Shown here one piece after another: positions 5,804 through 12,024 of a stretch of 12,024 nt of DNA (position 1 is the stretch's first letter; the number at the start of each line of letters is the position of its first letter). Origin of the DNA: Ventricola sp051883735 (GTDB lineage: Bacteria; Bacillota; Clostridia; Christensenellales; Aristaeellaceae); assembly GCA_051883735.1 (NCBI GenBank), contig JBJEUH010000180.1, positions 1-12,024 on the forward strand, in the 5' to 3' direction. Under the pieces are notes generated by a model, which had not been told where the DNA came from, ran no database searches, and saw only the letters and a program-made list of their open reading frames with translations. A program made the position numbers and the translations under genes.

Positions 5804-7510
5804 ATGATGAACATGTTCACAACCACGAAGGAGACAAAAAGAGCATCAAGGGATTCTCACAACGAGCAATCCTGCAACGCAACTGCTCTTTATGAGCGCT
5901 TGTCCCGCGACGATGAGCTGGGCGGCGAATCGAACTCCATCACCAATCAGAAGACCTTTCTTGAACGATATGCAAAGGAACAGGGATTCACCGGCTGCCG
6001 TCACTACACGGACGACGGCTACAGCGGCGGCGATTTCAATCGCCCCGGCTGGAAGCAGCTGATTGCGGATATTGAAAACGGGATTGTGAAAACGGTGATC
6101 GTTAAGGATATGAGCCGCGTCGGACGCAATCACATCGAAACCGGCTTTTACACAGAAGTCTATTTCGCCAGGATGGGCGTGCGGTTCATCGCTGTAAACA
6201 ACGGCATCGACAATGCCAACCCCGACAGCACCGAGTATGCCGGAATCCTGAACATCATGAACGAATGGTATCTCAAGGATCAGTCGCGGAAGATGCGCTC
6301 CGCTGCGCAGCTCAAGGGAAAGTCGGGAAAGCCGTTGGCAGGGCATCCCTGCTTTGGCTATATGAAAGACCCCGCGGACAAGAACCATTGGCTCGTCGAT
6401 CCGGAAGCCGCGCAGACCGTCCGGCGCATCTTTGAGCTGGCTGCTTCCGAGCTGTCGCAGGTTCAGATTTGTCGGACGCTGGCGCGGGAGCAATGCGTCA
6501 CGCCGGGCTATTATCATGCGCAGCATGACCCGAACGGCTTTGGCAAGCGGTTTGCAAATAAGCAGCCCTGTCAATGGGCAACCACGATGATCTGCCAAAT
6601 CATCAAGAGGCGCGAGTACCTCGGCAAAACCGTGAACTTCAAAACGTCGGCACCGGAATACCGTGCCAAGCGAATCTTCATTCCTCCGGAACAGCAGATA
6701 GTTTTCACCGATACGCATGAGCCGATTGTCAGCGAGGAGCTTTGGCAGGCGGCGCAGCGTATCTTTCATCCCGAAATGTCAGGGAATACGGTTCGCTCCA
6801 GGAGCGTCCTTTGTGGGCTGATGATTTGCGGAGAGTGCAGAAAGCCCATGACGCTCCACACAAAGTCCCATGATGAAGGAAACAACGAGTTCATCTGTTC
6901 CACCCACAGGAAATCTGCCGGATATGCTCAGCGCCTGTGTACACATAACGCCATCCGCATTTCCGTTGTCAAGGAAATTGTGAAGGCTGTGATTCAGACC
7001 GTCAGCCGTTTCGCCATCACGGACGAAGAAGGATTTCGGCGGACGCTGGCAAAGCAGGCACAACAGCTTCAGCCTGATCTGCAAAAGCAGATAATCCGGC
7101 AGATTCGCGCCAGAGAAAAGCGAATTGCCGAGCTGGAGCATCTGTTGAAAAAGCTGTATGAGGATTATGCGCTGGGACGCATCACGGAAATGCGGTTTGA
7201 AAAGCTCTCTGCATCCTATGAACAGGAGGAAGCGCAGTTGAAGGAAAGCCTGATCACAGAAAAGGCACAGCTGGCTGAAGCTCAGAAGGAGATTGACCGC
7301 ACAGAGCAATTTCTTGCGCTGGCGAGAAAATACCGCGACTGCACGGAGATCACCGACGACATGATCCGGGCATTCGTGGAAAAGATCGTCGTTCACAAGA
7401 CCATCCGTTCCGCAGCCGGACAGAAGACGAGACAGATCGAGGTTCACCTGAGCTTCATCGGACAGTTCGTCCTTCCGCAAGAGGCTCGGGAGGTGGACGG
7501 TGAACAATAG
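5804..7510 (+). CDS. Large serine recombinase 2 (tandem paralogue)
   Basis: AAAGGA (5792-5797) sits 6 bases before ATG 5804, which is preferred over ATG 5798 that abuts the ribosome binding site. The product is about 568 residues. It has ATALYERLSRDDE with Ser34 as nucleophile, HYTDDGYSGGDFNRPGW, KDMSRVGRNHIETGFY, a recombinase domain (GYMKDPADKNHWLVDPEAA), a zinc ribbon beginning CGECRKPM (Cys342, Cys345) with partners in FICSTHRK and RLCTH, a coiled coil and a C-terminal DUF4368-like part. It is clearly homologous to the preceding enzyme, but diverged outside the catalytic core, and has an additional N-terminal tail of about 15 residues. Both catalytic centres look intact. The pair may work together, as CcrA and CcrB do in staphylococcal cassettes, or divide integration and excision. 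That is inferred. Confidence 0.92.
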   Translation: MMNMFTTTKETKRASRDSHNEQSCNATALYERLSRDDELGGESNSITNQKTFLERYAKEQGFTGCRHYTDDGYSGGDFNRPGWKQLIADIENGIVKTVIVKDMSRVGRNHIETGFYTEVYFARMGVRFIAVNNGIDNANPDSTEYAGILNIMNEWYLKDQSRKMRSAAQLKGKSGKPLAGHPCFGYMKDPADKNHWLVDPEAAQTVRRIFELAASELSQVQICRTLAREQCVTPGYYHAQHDPNGFGKRFANKQPCQWATTMICQIIKRREYLGKTVNFKTSAPEYRAKRIFIPPEQQIVFTDTHEPIVSEELWQAAQRIFHPEMSGNTVRSRSVLCGLMICGECRKPMTLHTKSHDEGNNEFICSTHRKSAGYAQRLCTHNAIRISVVKEIVKAVIQTVSRFAITDEEGFRRTLAKQAQQLQPDLQKQIIRQIRAREKRIAELEHLLKKLYEDYALGRITEMRFEKLSASYEQEEAQLKESLITEKAQLAEAQKEIDRTEQFLALARKYRDCTEITDDMIRAFVEKIVVHKTIRSAAGQKTRQIEVHLSFIGQFVLPQEAREVDGEQ

Positions 7511-7523
7511 CATATTCCATCAC

Positions 7524-7561
7524 AGGCAATGCGAGAGATTCCTTCTCCGCGTTGCCTTTTT
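7524..7561 (+). terminator. Terminator after the recombinase pair
   Basis: AGGCAATGCG (7524-7533) pairs with CGCGTTGCCT (7548-7557) with one G-T wobble, and a further short GAG/CTC pairing lies inside. Five T (7557-7561) end it. It begins 13 bases after the recombinase 2 stop and separates the recombinase unit from tnpW and parM. Confidence 0.8.
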
Positions 7562-7601
7562 CTATATTCCATTCTACGGCATAAGCCGGAAAGGAGGATT
7601 C

Positions 7602-7784
7602 ATGGCACAGAACACCCCGGTGATGAAGATGACCCGCCGTTATGGCCACACGGTTTATGAAGTGGCCGCATATTGCAACCCGGACAGCAAGGCGACATAC
7701 GAAGATCGCCTGCTGCAATTGATTCGTCACGCCGCGAAGGATGAATCCGTATCGGTTTCTCGCGATGACGACGATTCTCCGTAA
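7602..7784 (+). CDS. tnpW: Transposon-encoded protein TnpW
   Basis: AAAGGAGG (7590-7596 region) precedes ATG 7602 by about 6 bases, and the product has 60 residues. The core MTRRYGHTVYEVAAYCNPDS then KATYEDRLLQLIRHAAKDE follows the pattern of TnpW: a basic residue pair, Thr/Val-Tyr-Glu-Val, and an E-D-[KR]-[IL]-L-x-L-I helix. TnpW is a tiny accessory protein named from Tn4451-type elements and has no established biochemical function. The frame opens further upstream to 7500, but that part runs through the terminator at 7524-7561 and is not translated as one piece. It stands next to the recombinases, as in related elements, and 67 bases before the actin-like gene. Confidence 0.8.
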   Translation: MAQNTPVMKMTRRYGHTVYEVAAYCNPDSKATYEDRLLQLIRHAAKDESVSVSRDDDDSP

Positions 7785-7851
7785 GCTGCGTTTTCTATTT
7801 TACCCATCGACATCCCCGCCCCGGAGGTTACGAGGGCTTATGGAGGTTTTT

Positions 7852-8799
7852 ATGCACACGATCGAGGAAAAGAATATCCAGATTATCGGGGTGGATGCCG
7901 GTTATGGGAACATCAAGACGGCGAACACCGTTTTCGCCACGGGTATTACCGCTTATGACCATGAGCCCATGTTTGGCGGCAATGTCATGGAATACCAGGG
8001 CAAGTGGTACCGCATCGGCGAAGGCCACAAGGCGTTCAACCCGGACAAGACCTGCGATGAGGATTTTCGTCTGCTGACCTATGCGGCAATCGCCGCAGAG
8101 CTGGCTCATAATGAAATGACAAGCGCTCAGGTGCAGCTGGCTGCCGGACTGCCGCTGAGCTGGACTGCAAGGCACCGCGAGGCATTCCGCAGCTATCTGA
8201 TGGAAAACAGGGACATCCGTCTGCGTTTCAATGATGAGGACTACCACTTCACGCTGGTAGGCTGCCATGTCTTTCCTCAGGGCTATTCGGCTCTCGTCCC
8301 CATGATTTATTACAACAAGAACCGTTTCAACGGCACCACCGTGATGGCGGACATCGGCAACGGCACCTTGGACACGCTGTTCATGGTGAACGGAAAGCCC
8401 GATGAGAACCGCTGCTTCACCGAAGAGCTGGGCGTCAAGCAGTGTATCATGGCGATCCGCAAGGAGCTGTCCAATCGCTATGCGCTGAACGTCGAGGAGC
8501 CGATCATCCAGCAGGCGCTGCTCACCGGCACCGCCGATCTGGATCGGCCTTATCTCGATGTCATTTTCACCGTAGCCCGGCAATATGTGGCGGCTATCTT
8601 CAATACGCTCCACAGCTATGGCTACGATCCCCGCACGATGCGCCTGTTCATTGTGGGCGGCGGCGGTGTGCTGGTGCAAAGCTTTGGCCAGTACGACATG
8701 AGGCGCACGGAGATTATCACCGATCTGTGCGCCAATGCCAAGGGATTCGAATTCCTGGCCTACGGCCTGACCTGGGGCGAAAAGAGGGCGCTGCGTTGA
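7852..8799 (+). CDS. ParM/StbA-family actin-like ATPase
   Basis: GGAGG (7842-7846) lies 5 bases before ATG 7852, which is preferred over in-frame ATG 7840 and the longer open frame. The product is 315 residues, typical for this family. The actin-fold nucleotide-binding motifs are present in order: phosphate 1 loop IIGVDAGYGNIKTA (Asp15), phosphate 2 loop VMADIGNGTLDTLF (Asp167) and adenosine motif LFIVGGGGVL (Gly269-272). The family polymerises into filaments that push sister DNA molecules apart, usually bound to DNA through a partner protein. The gene overlaps the next start by 4 bases, so expression of the two is coupled, exactly as expected for a parM-parR pair. Finding it on an integrated element instead of a plasmid suggests that the excised circle must be maintained at times. 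Confidence 0.87.
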   Translation: MHTIEEKNIQIIGVDAGYGNIKTANTVFATGITAYDHEPMFGGNVMEYQGKWYRIGEGHKAFNPDKTCDEDFRLLTYAAIAAELAHNEMTSAQVQLAAGLPLSWTARHREAFRSYLMENRDIRLRFNDEDYHFTLVGCHVFPQGYSALVPMIYYNKNRFNGTTVMADIGNGTLDTLFMVNGKPDENRCFTEELGVKQCIMAIRKELSNRYALNVEEPIIQQALLTGTADLDRPYLDVIFTVARQYVAAIFNTLHSYGYDPRTMRLFIVGGGGVLVQSFGQYDMRRTEIITDLCANAKGFEFLAYGLTWGEKRALR

Positions 8800-9200
8800 G
8801 CAAAAGATGTATCACAACCCGCTTCTATACGGACGAACCCACCGGCAGGAACGCATGGGAGAAAGTTCAAGCCAGGCAGAAGCGGGATCACATCTCCTGC
8901 AGTCAGGCCATCGTCGTGCTGCTGAACGAGCACGATGAATCCCTCCTATCCGATGAACAGCTCGCTGACATCACCCGTAGGATCACCGAATGCGTGATGG
9001 ACGAATTGCAGAAGACGCTACCATCCTTTATCGCCGGCTGTGTAGCGGGCGCAGCACAGAGCACACAGGCCATGCAGAGCAATCCATCTGCTGCTCCCGT
9101 GGCAGCTTCGCCCAAGCAAAGCGCATTTCCCGACTTAAGCGACATTCCCGCTCCTGATTTCAGTCAAGGCCCTATCGACCTGGGCTTTATCGGGGGCTGA
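8796..9200 (+). CDS. ParR-like centromere-binding partner of the actin-like ATPase
   Basis: The likely start is TTG 8796, which overlaps the parM stop in the shared TTGA; AAGAGGG lies about 8 bases upstream. The product is 134 residues. There is no in-frame ATG for more than 60 codons. Residues 1-50 (SKRCITTRFYTDEPTGRNAW, then VQARQKRDHISCSQAIVVLL) resemble a ribbon-helix-helix DNA-binding domain: one beta strand and two helices. Residues about 85-110 are Ala/Ser/Pro-rich and probably flexible. The tail FPDLSDIPAPDFSQGPIDLG is acidic and hydrophobic, the kind of end that in ParR proteins contacts ParM. The family call is by position and layout more than by sequence identity. The repeats at 9206-9293 right after the gene are the natural candidate binding site. 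Confidence 0.68.
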   Translation: MSKRCITTRFYTDEPTGRNAWEKVQARQKRDHISCSQAIVVLLNEHDESLLSDEQLADITRRITECVMDELQKTLPSFIAGCVAGAAQSTQAMQSNPSAAPVAASPKQSAFPDLSDIPAPDFSQGPIDLGFIGG

Positions 9201-9205
9201 CCCAT

Positions 9206-9293
9206 GATTCAAGCTGCATCACGATCCGGGAGAAACGATGCAGTGTGAATCACAAAACACAAACACCGGGGCACGGGTGATGCAGGTTGATTC
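9206..9293. repeat. Three copies of a 15-bp repeat, candidate centromere (parC/parN-like)
   Basis: Reading GATGCAG-NN-TGAATC as the unit, copy 1 is on the minus strand (GATTCAAGCTGCATC, 9206-9220), copy 2 on the plus strand (GATGCAGTGTGAATC, 9237-9251) and copy 3 on the plus strand (GATGCAGGTTGATTC, 9279-9293). Copies 1 and 2 agree at 13 of 15 positions, as do 1 and 3. Copies 2 and 3 start exactly 42 bases apart, about four DNA turns, so the same face would be presented. They begin 5 bases after the parR-like gene, as the centromere parN lies downstream of alfAB. Confidence 0.55.
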
Positions 9294-9309
9294 ACCCGTG
9301 CCTCTTTTT
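9270..9309 (+). terminator. Terminator or attenuator between ParMR and the mobilization genes
   Basis: GGCACGGGTGA (9270-9280) pairs perfectly with TCACCCGTGCC (9292-9302) around an 11-base loop, with further outer pairing, and TTTTT (9305-9309) follows. The ribosome binding site of the next gene begins only 7 bases later and no promoter is visible between them. Downstream expression therefore seems to need read-through. Repeat copy 3 (9279-9293) forms the loop and both stem tips. Confidence 0.8.
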
Positions 9310-9327
9310 GATTCAAAGGAGGATGAA

Positions 9328-9567
9328 ATGCTGGATATTGATCGACTGCTGGCGAACATGCCGAAGGATGAGGACGAGCTGAAAACCGTACAGGAAAAGC
9401 ACCGGCAAATCCTTCAGGAAAACCGCGATAGGGAAAAAGCGCGGAAGGCACGCAACCACCGGCTCTGTGAGCACGGAGCCATTCTGGAGGCGTACTTTCC
9501 GCAGACCATCTCGATGGACAGCGCGCAGTTCGCTGCGTTCATGCAGGAGCTTGCCACTGGCAGGTAA
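9328..9567 (+). CDS. Small DUF3847-like protein upstream of the relaxase
   Basis: AAAGGAGG (9315-9322) is 5 bases before ATG 9328. The product is 79 residues. The open frame reaches back to ATG 9238, but that region holds the repeats and terminator at 9206-9309 and is not used. The protein has a charged helix likely to form a coiled coil (DELKTVQEKHRQILQENRDR followed by EKARKARNHR), then RLCEHGAILEAYFPQTISMD and a short helix AAFMQEL. The pattern of a basic coiled coil followed by R-L-x-x-x-G-A-I-L-E matches DUF3847-type proteins, which commonly sit just before MobA/MobL relaxases in Firmicutes elements. A role as relaxosome accessory factor at the adjacent oriT is inferred from position and from the basic helix. 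Confidence 0.77.
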   Translation: MLDIDRLLANMPKDEDELKTVQEKHRQILQENRDREKARKARNHRLCEHGAILEAYFPQTISMDSAQFAAFMQELATGR

Positions 9568-9609
9568 CGGACGGGGGCGTTTCGGGGAGACCCGGGGCGT
9601 CCCCGCTTC

Positions 9610-9743
9610 ATTTCGACGAGAAATGCGCACTTATACATACATTGCCTTCGGCAACGTATGTCGTGCGCCCTGCGAGGCCGTTGCGGACTCCGTCCGCGAT
9701 GGGGCAAGCCCCATACCCCAGAGCACGACGCTCCTGCGGGAGC
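9610..9743 (+). other. Candidate origin of transfer (oriT): five consecutive hairpins with a GTGCGCCCT nic-like core
   Basis: Five inverted repeats follow one another: ATTTC/GAAAT (9610-9624); a long arm pair with GCGCAC/GTGCGC (9625-9630, 9663-9668), ACATAC/GTATGT (9635-9640, 9656-9661) and TTGCC-TTC-GGCAA (9642-9654); GCGGAC/GTCCGC (9683-9697); ATGGGGC/GCCCCAT (9699-9714); GCTCC/GGAGC (9730-9743). The long hairpin runs straight into GTGCGCCCT (9663-9671), which matches the nic core I recall for RSF1010/pSK41-type MOBQ origins. It lies directly upstream of the relaxase gene, the usual place. The cut point and strand are inferred. Confidence 0.68.
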
Positions 9744-9762
9744 CAAAGAACAGGAGGATGCA

Positions 9763-11214
9763 TTGAACTTCTTTCACTGCCCGATCAAAATCATCTCGCG
9801 GAACAAGGGACGTTCCGCTGTCGCTGCGTCCGCGTATATCAGCGCGACGCGGCAGGAAAACACGTGGGATGGCACCACCTACGATTACACTCGGAAGCGT
9901 CACGTGTTGTACACCGAGGTCATGCTGCCCGAACACGCGCCGCCGGAATACGCTGACCGCAGCGTGCTGTGGAACAGCGTGGAATGGAGCGAAACGAAAC
10001 GCGACGCCCAGCTGGCCCGCACGGTGGAACTGGCGCTCCCTGCCGAGCTGACGCACGAGCAGAACATCGCGCTCATCCGCAGGTTTGTCCAGGAAACCTT
10101 CGTGGACAAGGGCATGTGCGCCGACGTAGCCTTTCATGACAAGGGCGACGGCAATCCACACGTTCACATTATGCTGACCATGCGCGCCTTGCAGGAGGAT
10201 GGGCGCTGGGCGCCCAAGAGCAGGCTGGTATACAATCTCGATGCGAACGGCAACCGCATTCCCGCTAAGCAGAAGGGACGCTGGAAAACGTACAAGGAGA
10301 ACACGGTGGACTGGGATGACCGCGGCAACGCTGAAATCTGGCGCGCGGCCGCTGCCAATGCCATCAATGAAGCGTTGCGGGAAGCGGGATTTACGCAGGG
10401 CTTTGTGGATCATCGCAGCTATGCCCGGCAAGGTAAGGAACACATCCCCATGATTCACGAAGGCCCGGAAGCGCGCGCTATGGAGCAGCGCGGCATCCCG
10501 ACAGAGGTGAGCGAGCGCAACCGTGAAATCCGCGAGCAAAACAAGCAGCTTGAACAGATACAGGCACGGCTGGCCCGACTGAACACCTGGGCACAGTATG
10601 AGAAGAAGATGGATGAAGCGCTGATTGCGCAGGGGGAGGACGTATCCAATCTGTATTTGCGCTATGTGCTGGCCTCCCGGATTTTTGAATCCACCGTGCC
10701 GCCCAACCGGAAGGATCGCCGTTTGGAAGATGCGACTGGTCTGATGGTCGTCATGAGCGATTACAACATCACCGACGCCGCATCCTATGCCGAGGCAGTT
10801 AGGCAGGCCAATGCCAAATTCTATGAGCTTCGCAGCAGACGCAAGGAAAACGCAGACTTGTCCAGCGCGATTGGCGCGCGCATACACGCTTACGAGGACA
10901 GGAAGAAGTATCAGCGGTATTACAATGCATGGAACAAATTGTCCGGCAGCAAGGCCAGCGCTTACGAGCGGGAGCACGAGTTTGAGCTGCACAAGTACCG
11001 GCAAGCAGATGAAGCGCTGAATCGCTGGGAAGCTGACGGAGAACGATTGGACGACAAGGGCTGGCAGACAGCGATGAAGCATCTCAACAAGGAGCGGTTT
11101 GCGCTTGACTTTGAGTTGCAAGGACAAAAGGAGAATATCCGCAGGTTGGATGTCGTCAAGAGGGAGTTCATCCGGGAGAGAAAGAGGTCGCAGCCAGGAA
11201 GAGACGAAAGATAG
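9763..11214 (+). CDS. MobA/MobL-family (MOBQ) conjugative relaxase
   Basis: AGGAGG (9752-9757) lies 5 bases before TTG 9763, giving 483 residues that begin as family members do (NFFHCPIKIISRNKGRSAVA). No in-frame ATG suits; the longer frame from 9658 would run through the oriT hairpins. Catalytic features: Tyr25 in ASAYISA, the same distance from the start as the RSF1010 MobA tyrosine; His125-Asp126 in AFHDKGDG; and the metal-binding NPHVHIML with His133 and His135. RVFVDHRSYARQG-like and HEGPEARAMEQRGI motifs, typical after the relaxase core, are also present in the form FVDHRSYARQGKEH. Residues about 247-300 are a coiled coil, and the C-terminal third is charged and helical. No helicase or primase domain is seen. 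The enzyme would nick oriT and lead the strand into a recipient through borrowed transfer machinery. Confidence 0.91.
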   Translation: MNFFHCPIKIISRNKGRSAVAASAYISATRQENTWDGTTYDYTRKRHVLYTEVMLPEHAPPEYADRSVLWNSVEWSETKRDAQLARTVELALPAELTHEQNIALIRRFVQETFVDKGMCADVAFHDKGDGNPHVHIMLTMRALQEDGRWAPKSRLVYNLDANGNRIPAKQKGRWKTYKENTVDWDDRGNAEIWRAAAANAINEALREAGFTQGFVDHRSYARQGKEHIPMIHEGPEARAMEQRGIPTEVSERNREIREQNKQLEQIQARLARLNTWAQYEKKMDEALIAQGEDVSNLYLRYVLASRIFESTVPPNRKDRRLEDATGLMVVMSDYNITDAASYAEAVRQANAKFYELRSRRKENADLSSAIGARIHAYEDRKKYQRYYNAWNKLSGSKASAYEREHEFELHKYRQADEALNRWEADGERLDDKGWQTAMKHLNKERFALDFELQGQKENIRRLDVVKREFIRERKRSQPGRDER

Positions 11215-11228
11215 GACATGAACATAAG

Positions 11229-11284
11229 CCCTATGCCCGTCATGCGCATAAAGCATGATGGGCATAGGGTATCTTTGCATTTTT
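11229..11284 (+). terminator. Strong hairpin after the relaxase gene
   Basis: CCCTATGCCCGTCATGC (11229-11245) pairs with GCATGATGGGCATAGGG (11253-11269) over 17 bp with one G-T wobble and a 7-base loop. The T run (11280-11284) is displaced by about ten bases, so termination may be imperfect. It also lies near the probable right end of the element. Confidence 0.65.
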
Positions 11285-11317
11285 GGGGGGATACCAATCA
11301 GTCAGTTTAAGCGCCAT
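11240..11317 (-). CDS. 25-codon ORF, possibly the 5' end of a gene cut by the element
   Basis: On the minus strand, ATG at 11315-11317 follows GAAAGGAGG (complement of 11321-11329), a strong but rather close (3-base) ribosome binding site. The frame reads MALKLTDWYPPKN and then runs into the element's terminal hairpin, ending at TGA (11240-11242). It begins 87 bases downstream of the MFS stop in the same direction. The good ribosome binding site but very short frame would fit a resident gene truncated by insertion. It could equally be chance or an untranslated remnant. No family is recognised. Confidence 0.25.
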   Translation of the reverse strand: MALKLTDWYPPKNAKIPYAHHALCA

Positions 11318-11404
11318 TGTCCTCCTTTCTATTTCGAAGAAACACGTCATCAATCAGGCCGCTTAGCTCTCTTCAATATGACTGCACATCATTTGTGTCT
11401 TGGA

Positions 11405-12024
11405 TCAAGAAGCAGCATGAATAGCTCCTGTTTTCATGCCAAAGCACAGAATCAGCGCGGACAGCAGCGCCATGCTCCCGCCGAAGAAGAACGGCGCGGC
11501 GGCTCCGGCAGCATTCCAGAGATAGCCTGCAATCACACTGGCCGGCAGAAGCGCAATGCCCACAATCGTGGAATGCAGGCCAAGCATCGTTCCCTTGAGC
11601 CGTGCAGGCGCAATCTCGGCGATGAATGCGCGTTCCACACCGGCTGTCATCGCCGTGTACAGACCGTAGACCACGAAGATCATCACCATCATCGGTTTGG
11701 ATGTGCATACCGCAAAGCCAAAATAGACCAGCGAAAAGACGATATAGCCGCTGACGAGCAACCGTTTCCGGCCAATCCGGTCAGACGCTTTTCCAAAGGG
11801 AATCGCCAGCAGCGATGCGGTCACACTGTAGACAAAATACAGCAGGATAGCACTCGTGCTGTCAAAGCCGATGTCCGCTGCGCGCAGCAGCAGAAAGCTG
11901 TTGGAGGAATTGCCCAGCGTAAACAGAAAGGCTACCCCCCAGATACAGCTTCAGCCGTCCGTCCAGGGATGAAAACCCGCGCCAGAACCGTTCCCTGTGC
12001 GCAGCTGTACCGGAGCCCTGCGGC
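11405..12024 (-). pseudogene. MFS transporter, C-terminal half, with a frameshift (continues beyond window)
   Basis: From the stop at 11405-11407 the minus-strand frame is open through at least five hydrophobic helices. It contains the MFS loop motif GKASDRIGRKRLL between helices and reads back through RAADIGFDSTSA to VAFLFTLGNSS. There, at a run of six G (complement of 11935-11940), coding switches frame. The upstream part, HRERFWRGFSSLDGRLKLYL, a typical central cytoplasmic loop, is one base out. The two parts join perfectly as LYLG-VAFLF if one G is removed. Either the gene is inactivated by a slipped homopolymer or the base is a sequencing or assembly error. Substrate cannot be told; drug or sugar efflux are common for the family. 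It reads toward the element. Confidence 0.8.

Larger units (their letters stand above)
1300..11317. mobile_element. Integrated mobilizable element with two serine recombinases, MOBQ relaxase and ParMR module (approximate ends)
   Basis: Between a resident-looking left flank and an MFS gene on the right lie tnpV, a CD1845-type membrane protein, two large serine recombinases, tnpW, ParM/ParR-like proteins, a DUF3847-type protein, an oriT candidate and a MobA/MobL relaxase. TnpV and TnpW names come from Tn4451-type clostridial elements, which also use a large serine recombinase and a mobilization protein. No type IV secretion or coupling protein genes are present, so the element appears mobilizable rather than self-transmissible. 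The ends are estimates: the left lies between 1298 and 1602, the right between 11269 and about 11320. I could not match a duplicated att core by eye. Confidence 0.75.

Noticed and set aside
9238..9327. N-terminal extension of the DUF3847-like protein from ATG 9238
   Set aside because: The region contains the repeats and a terminator; ATG 9328 has its own AAAGGAGG.
9572..9605. G-quadruplex in the G-rich tract before oriT
   Set aside because: Only three clear runs of four or more G occur on the plus strand; C runs in between would favour ordinary pairing.
9631..11280. Long 549-codon open frame antisense to the relaxase
   Set aside because: It is a shadow of the GC-biased relaxase codons; it also spans the oriT hairpins and the terminal hairpin.
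1550..11375. CTTCAATA shared near both borders as a candidate direct repeat
   Set aside because: Eight bases is within chance for this length, and the left copy lies within the terminator hairpin.

Overview
The window looks like a chromosome segment of a fairly GC-rich, Gram-positive gut-type Clostridia (Oscillospirales/Christensenellales-like) carrying an integrated mobilizable element. This rests on strong AGGAGG ribosome binding sites almost everywhere, a typA-type GTPase gene tail, and several proteins (TnpV, TnpW, CD1845-type, DUF3847-type) that are typical of clostridial mobile elements. The genus cannot be fixed from the sequence.

Layout. (1) 1-349: 3' end of typA and its terminator. 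(2) 350-1298: an AT-rich gap, then a compact unit with a palindrome, an extended -10 promoter, a structured leader with a UUCG hairpin, three unrecognised micropeptide genes (41, 48 and 37 aa) each with a strong ribosome binding site, and a terminator. All three peptides have cysteine as the next-to-last residue. (3) 1300-1600: a non-coding stretch of hairpins, the probable left margin of the element. (4) 1602-2268: tnpV and a small membrane protein. (5) 2273-4040, minus strand: a two-gene operon (acidic protein with a sigma region 4-like HTH, then a zinc-ribbon protein) driven by a perfect consensus promoter. (6) 4140-7561: two tandem, diverged large serine recombinases and a terminator. (7) 7602-9309: tnpW, a ParM-like actin ATPase, a ParR-like partner, then three copies of a 15-bp repeat and a terminator. 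(8) 9328-11285: DUF3847-type protein, a hairpin-dense oriT candidate, a MOBQ (MobA/MobL) relaxase and a terminal hairpin. (9) 11290-12024, minus strand: a small ORF that may be a truncated gene, and a frameshifted MFS transporter running off the window.

How it fits together. The recombinases would excise and integrate the element. The relaxase and oriT would let it transfer using a conjugation machine supplied by another element, since no type IV secretion genes are seen. ParM, ParR and the downstream repeats look like an actin-type segregation module, unexpected unless the excised circle persists for a while. The minus-strand sigma-like/zinc-ribbon operon is the main unknown cargo. The micropeptide operon next to typA is the most unexplained locus and lies outside the likely element. 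Exact element ends were not found: no convincing att direct repeat could be matched by eye.
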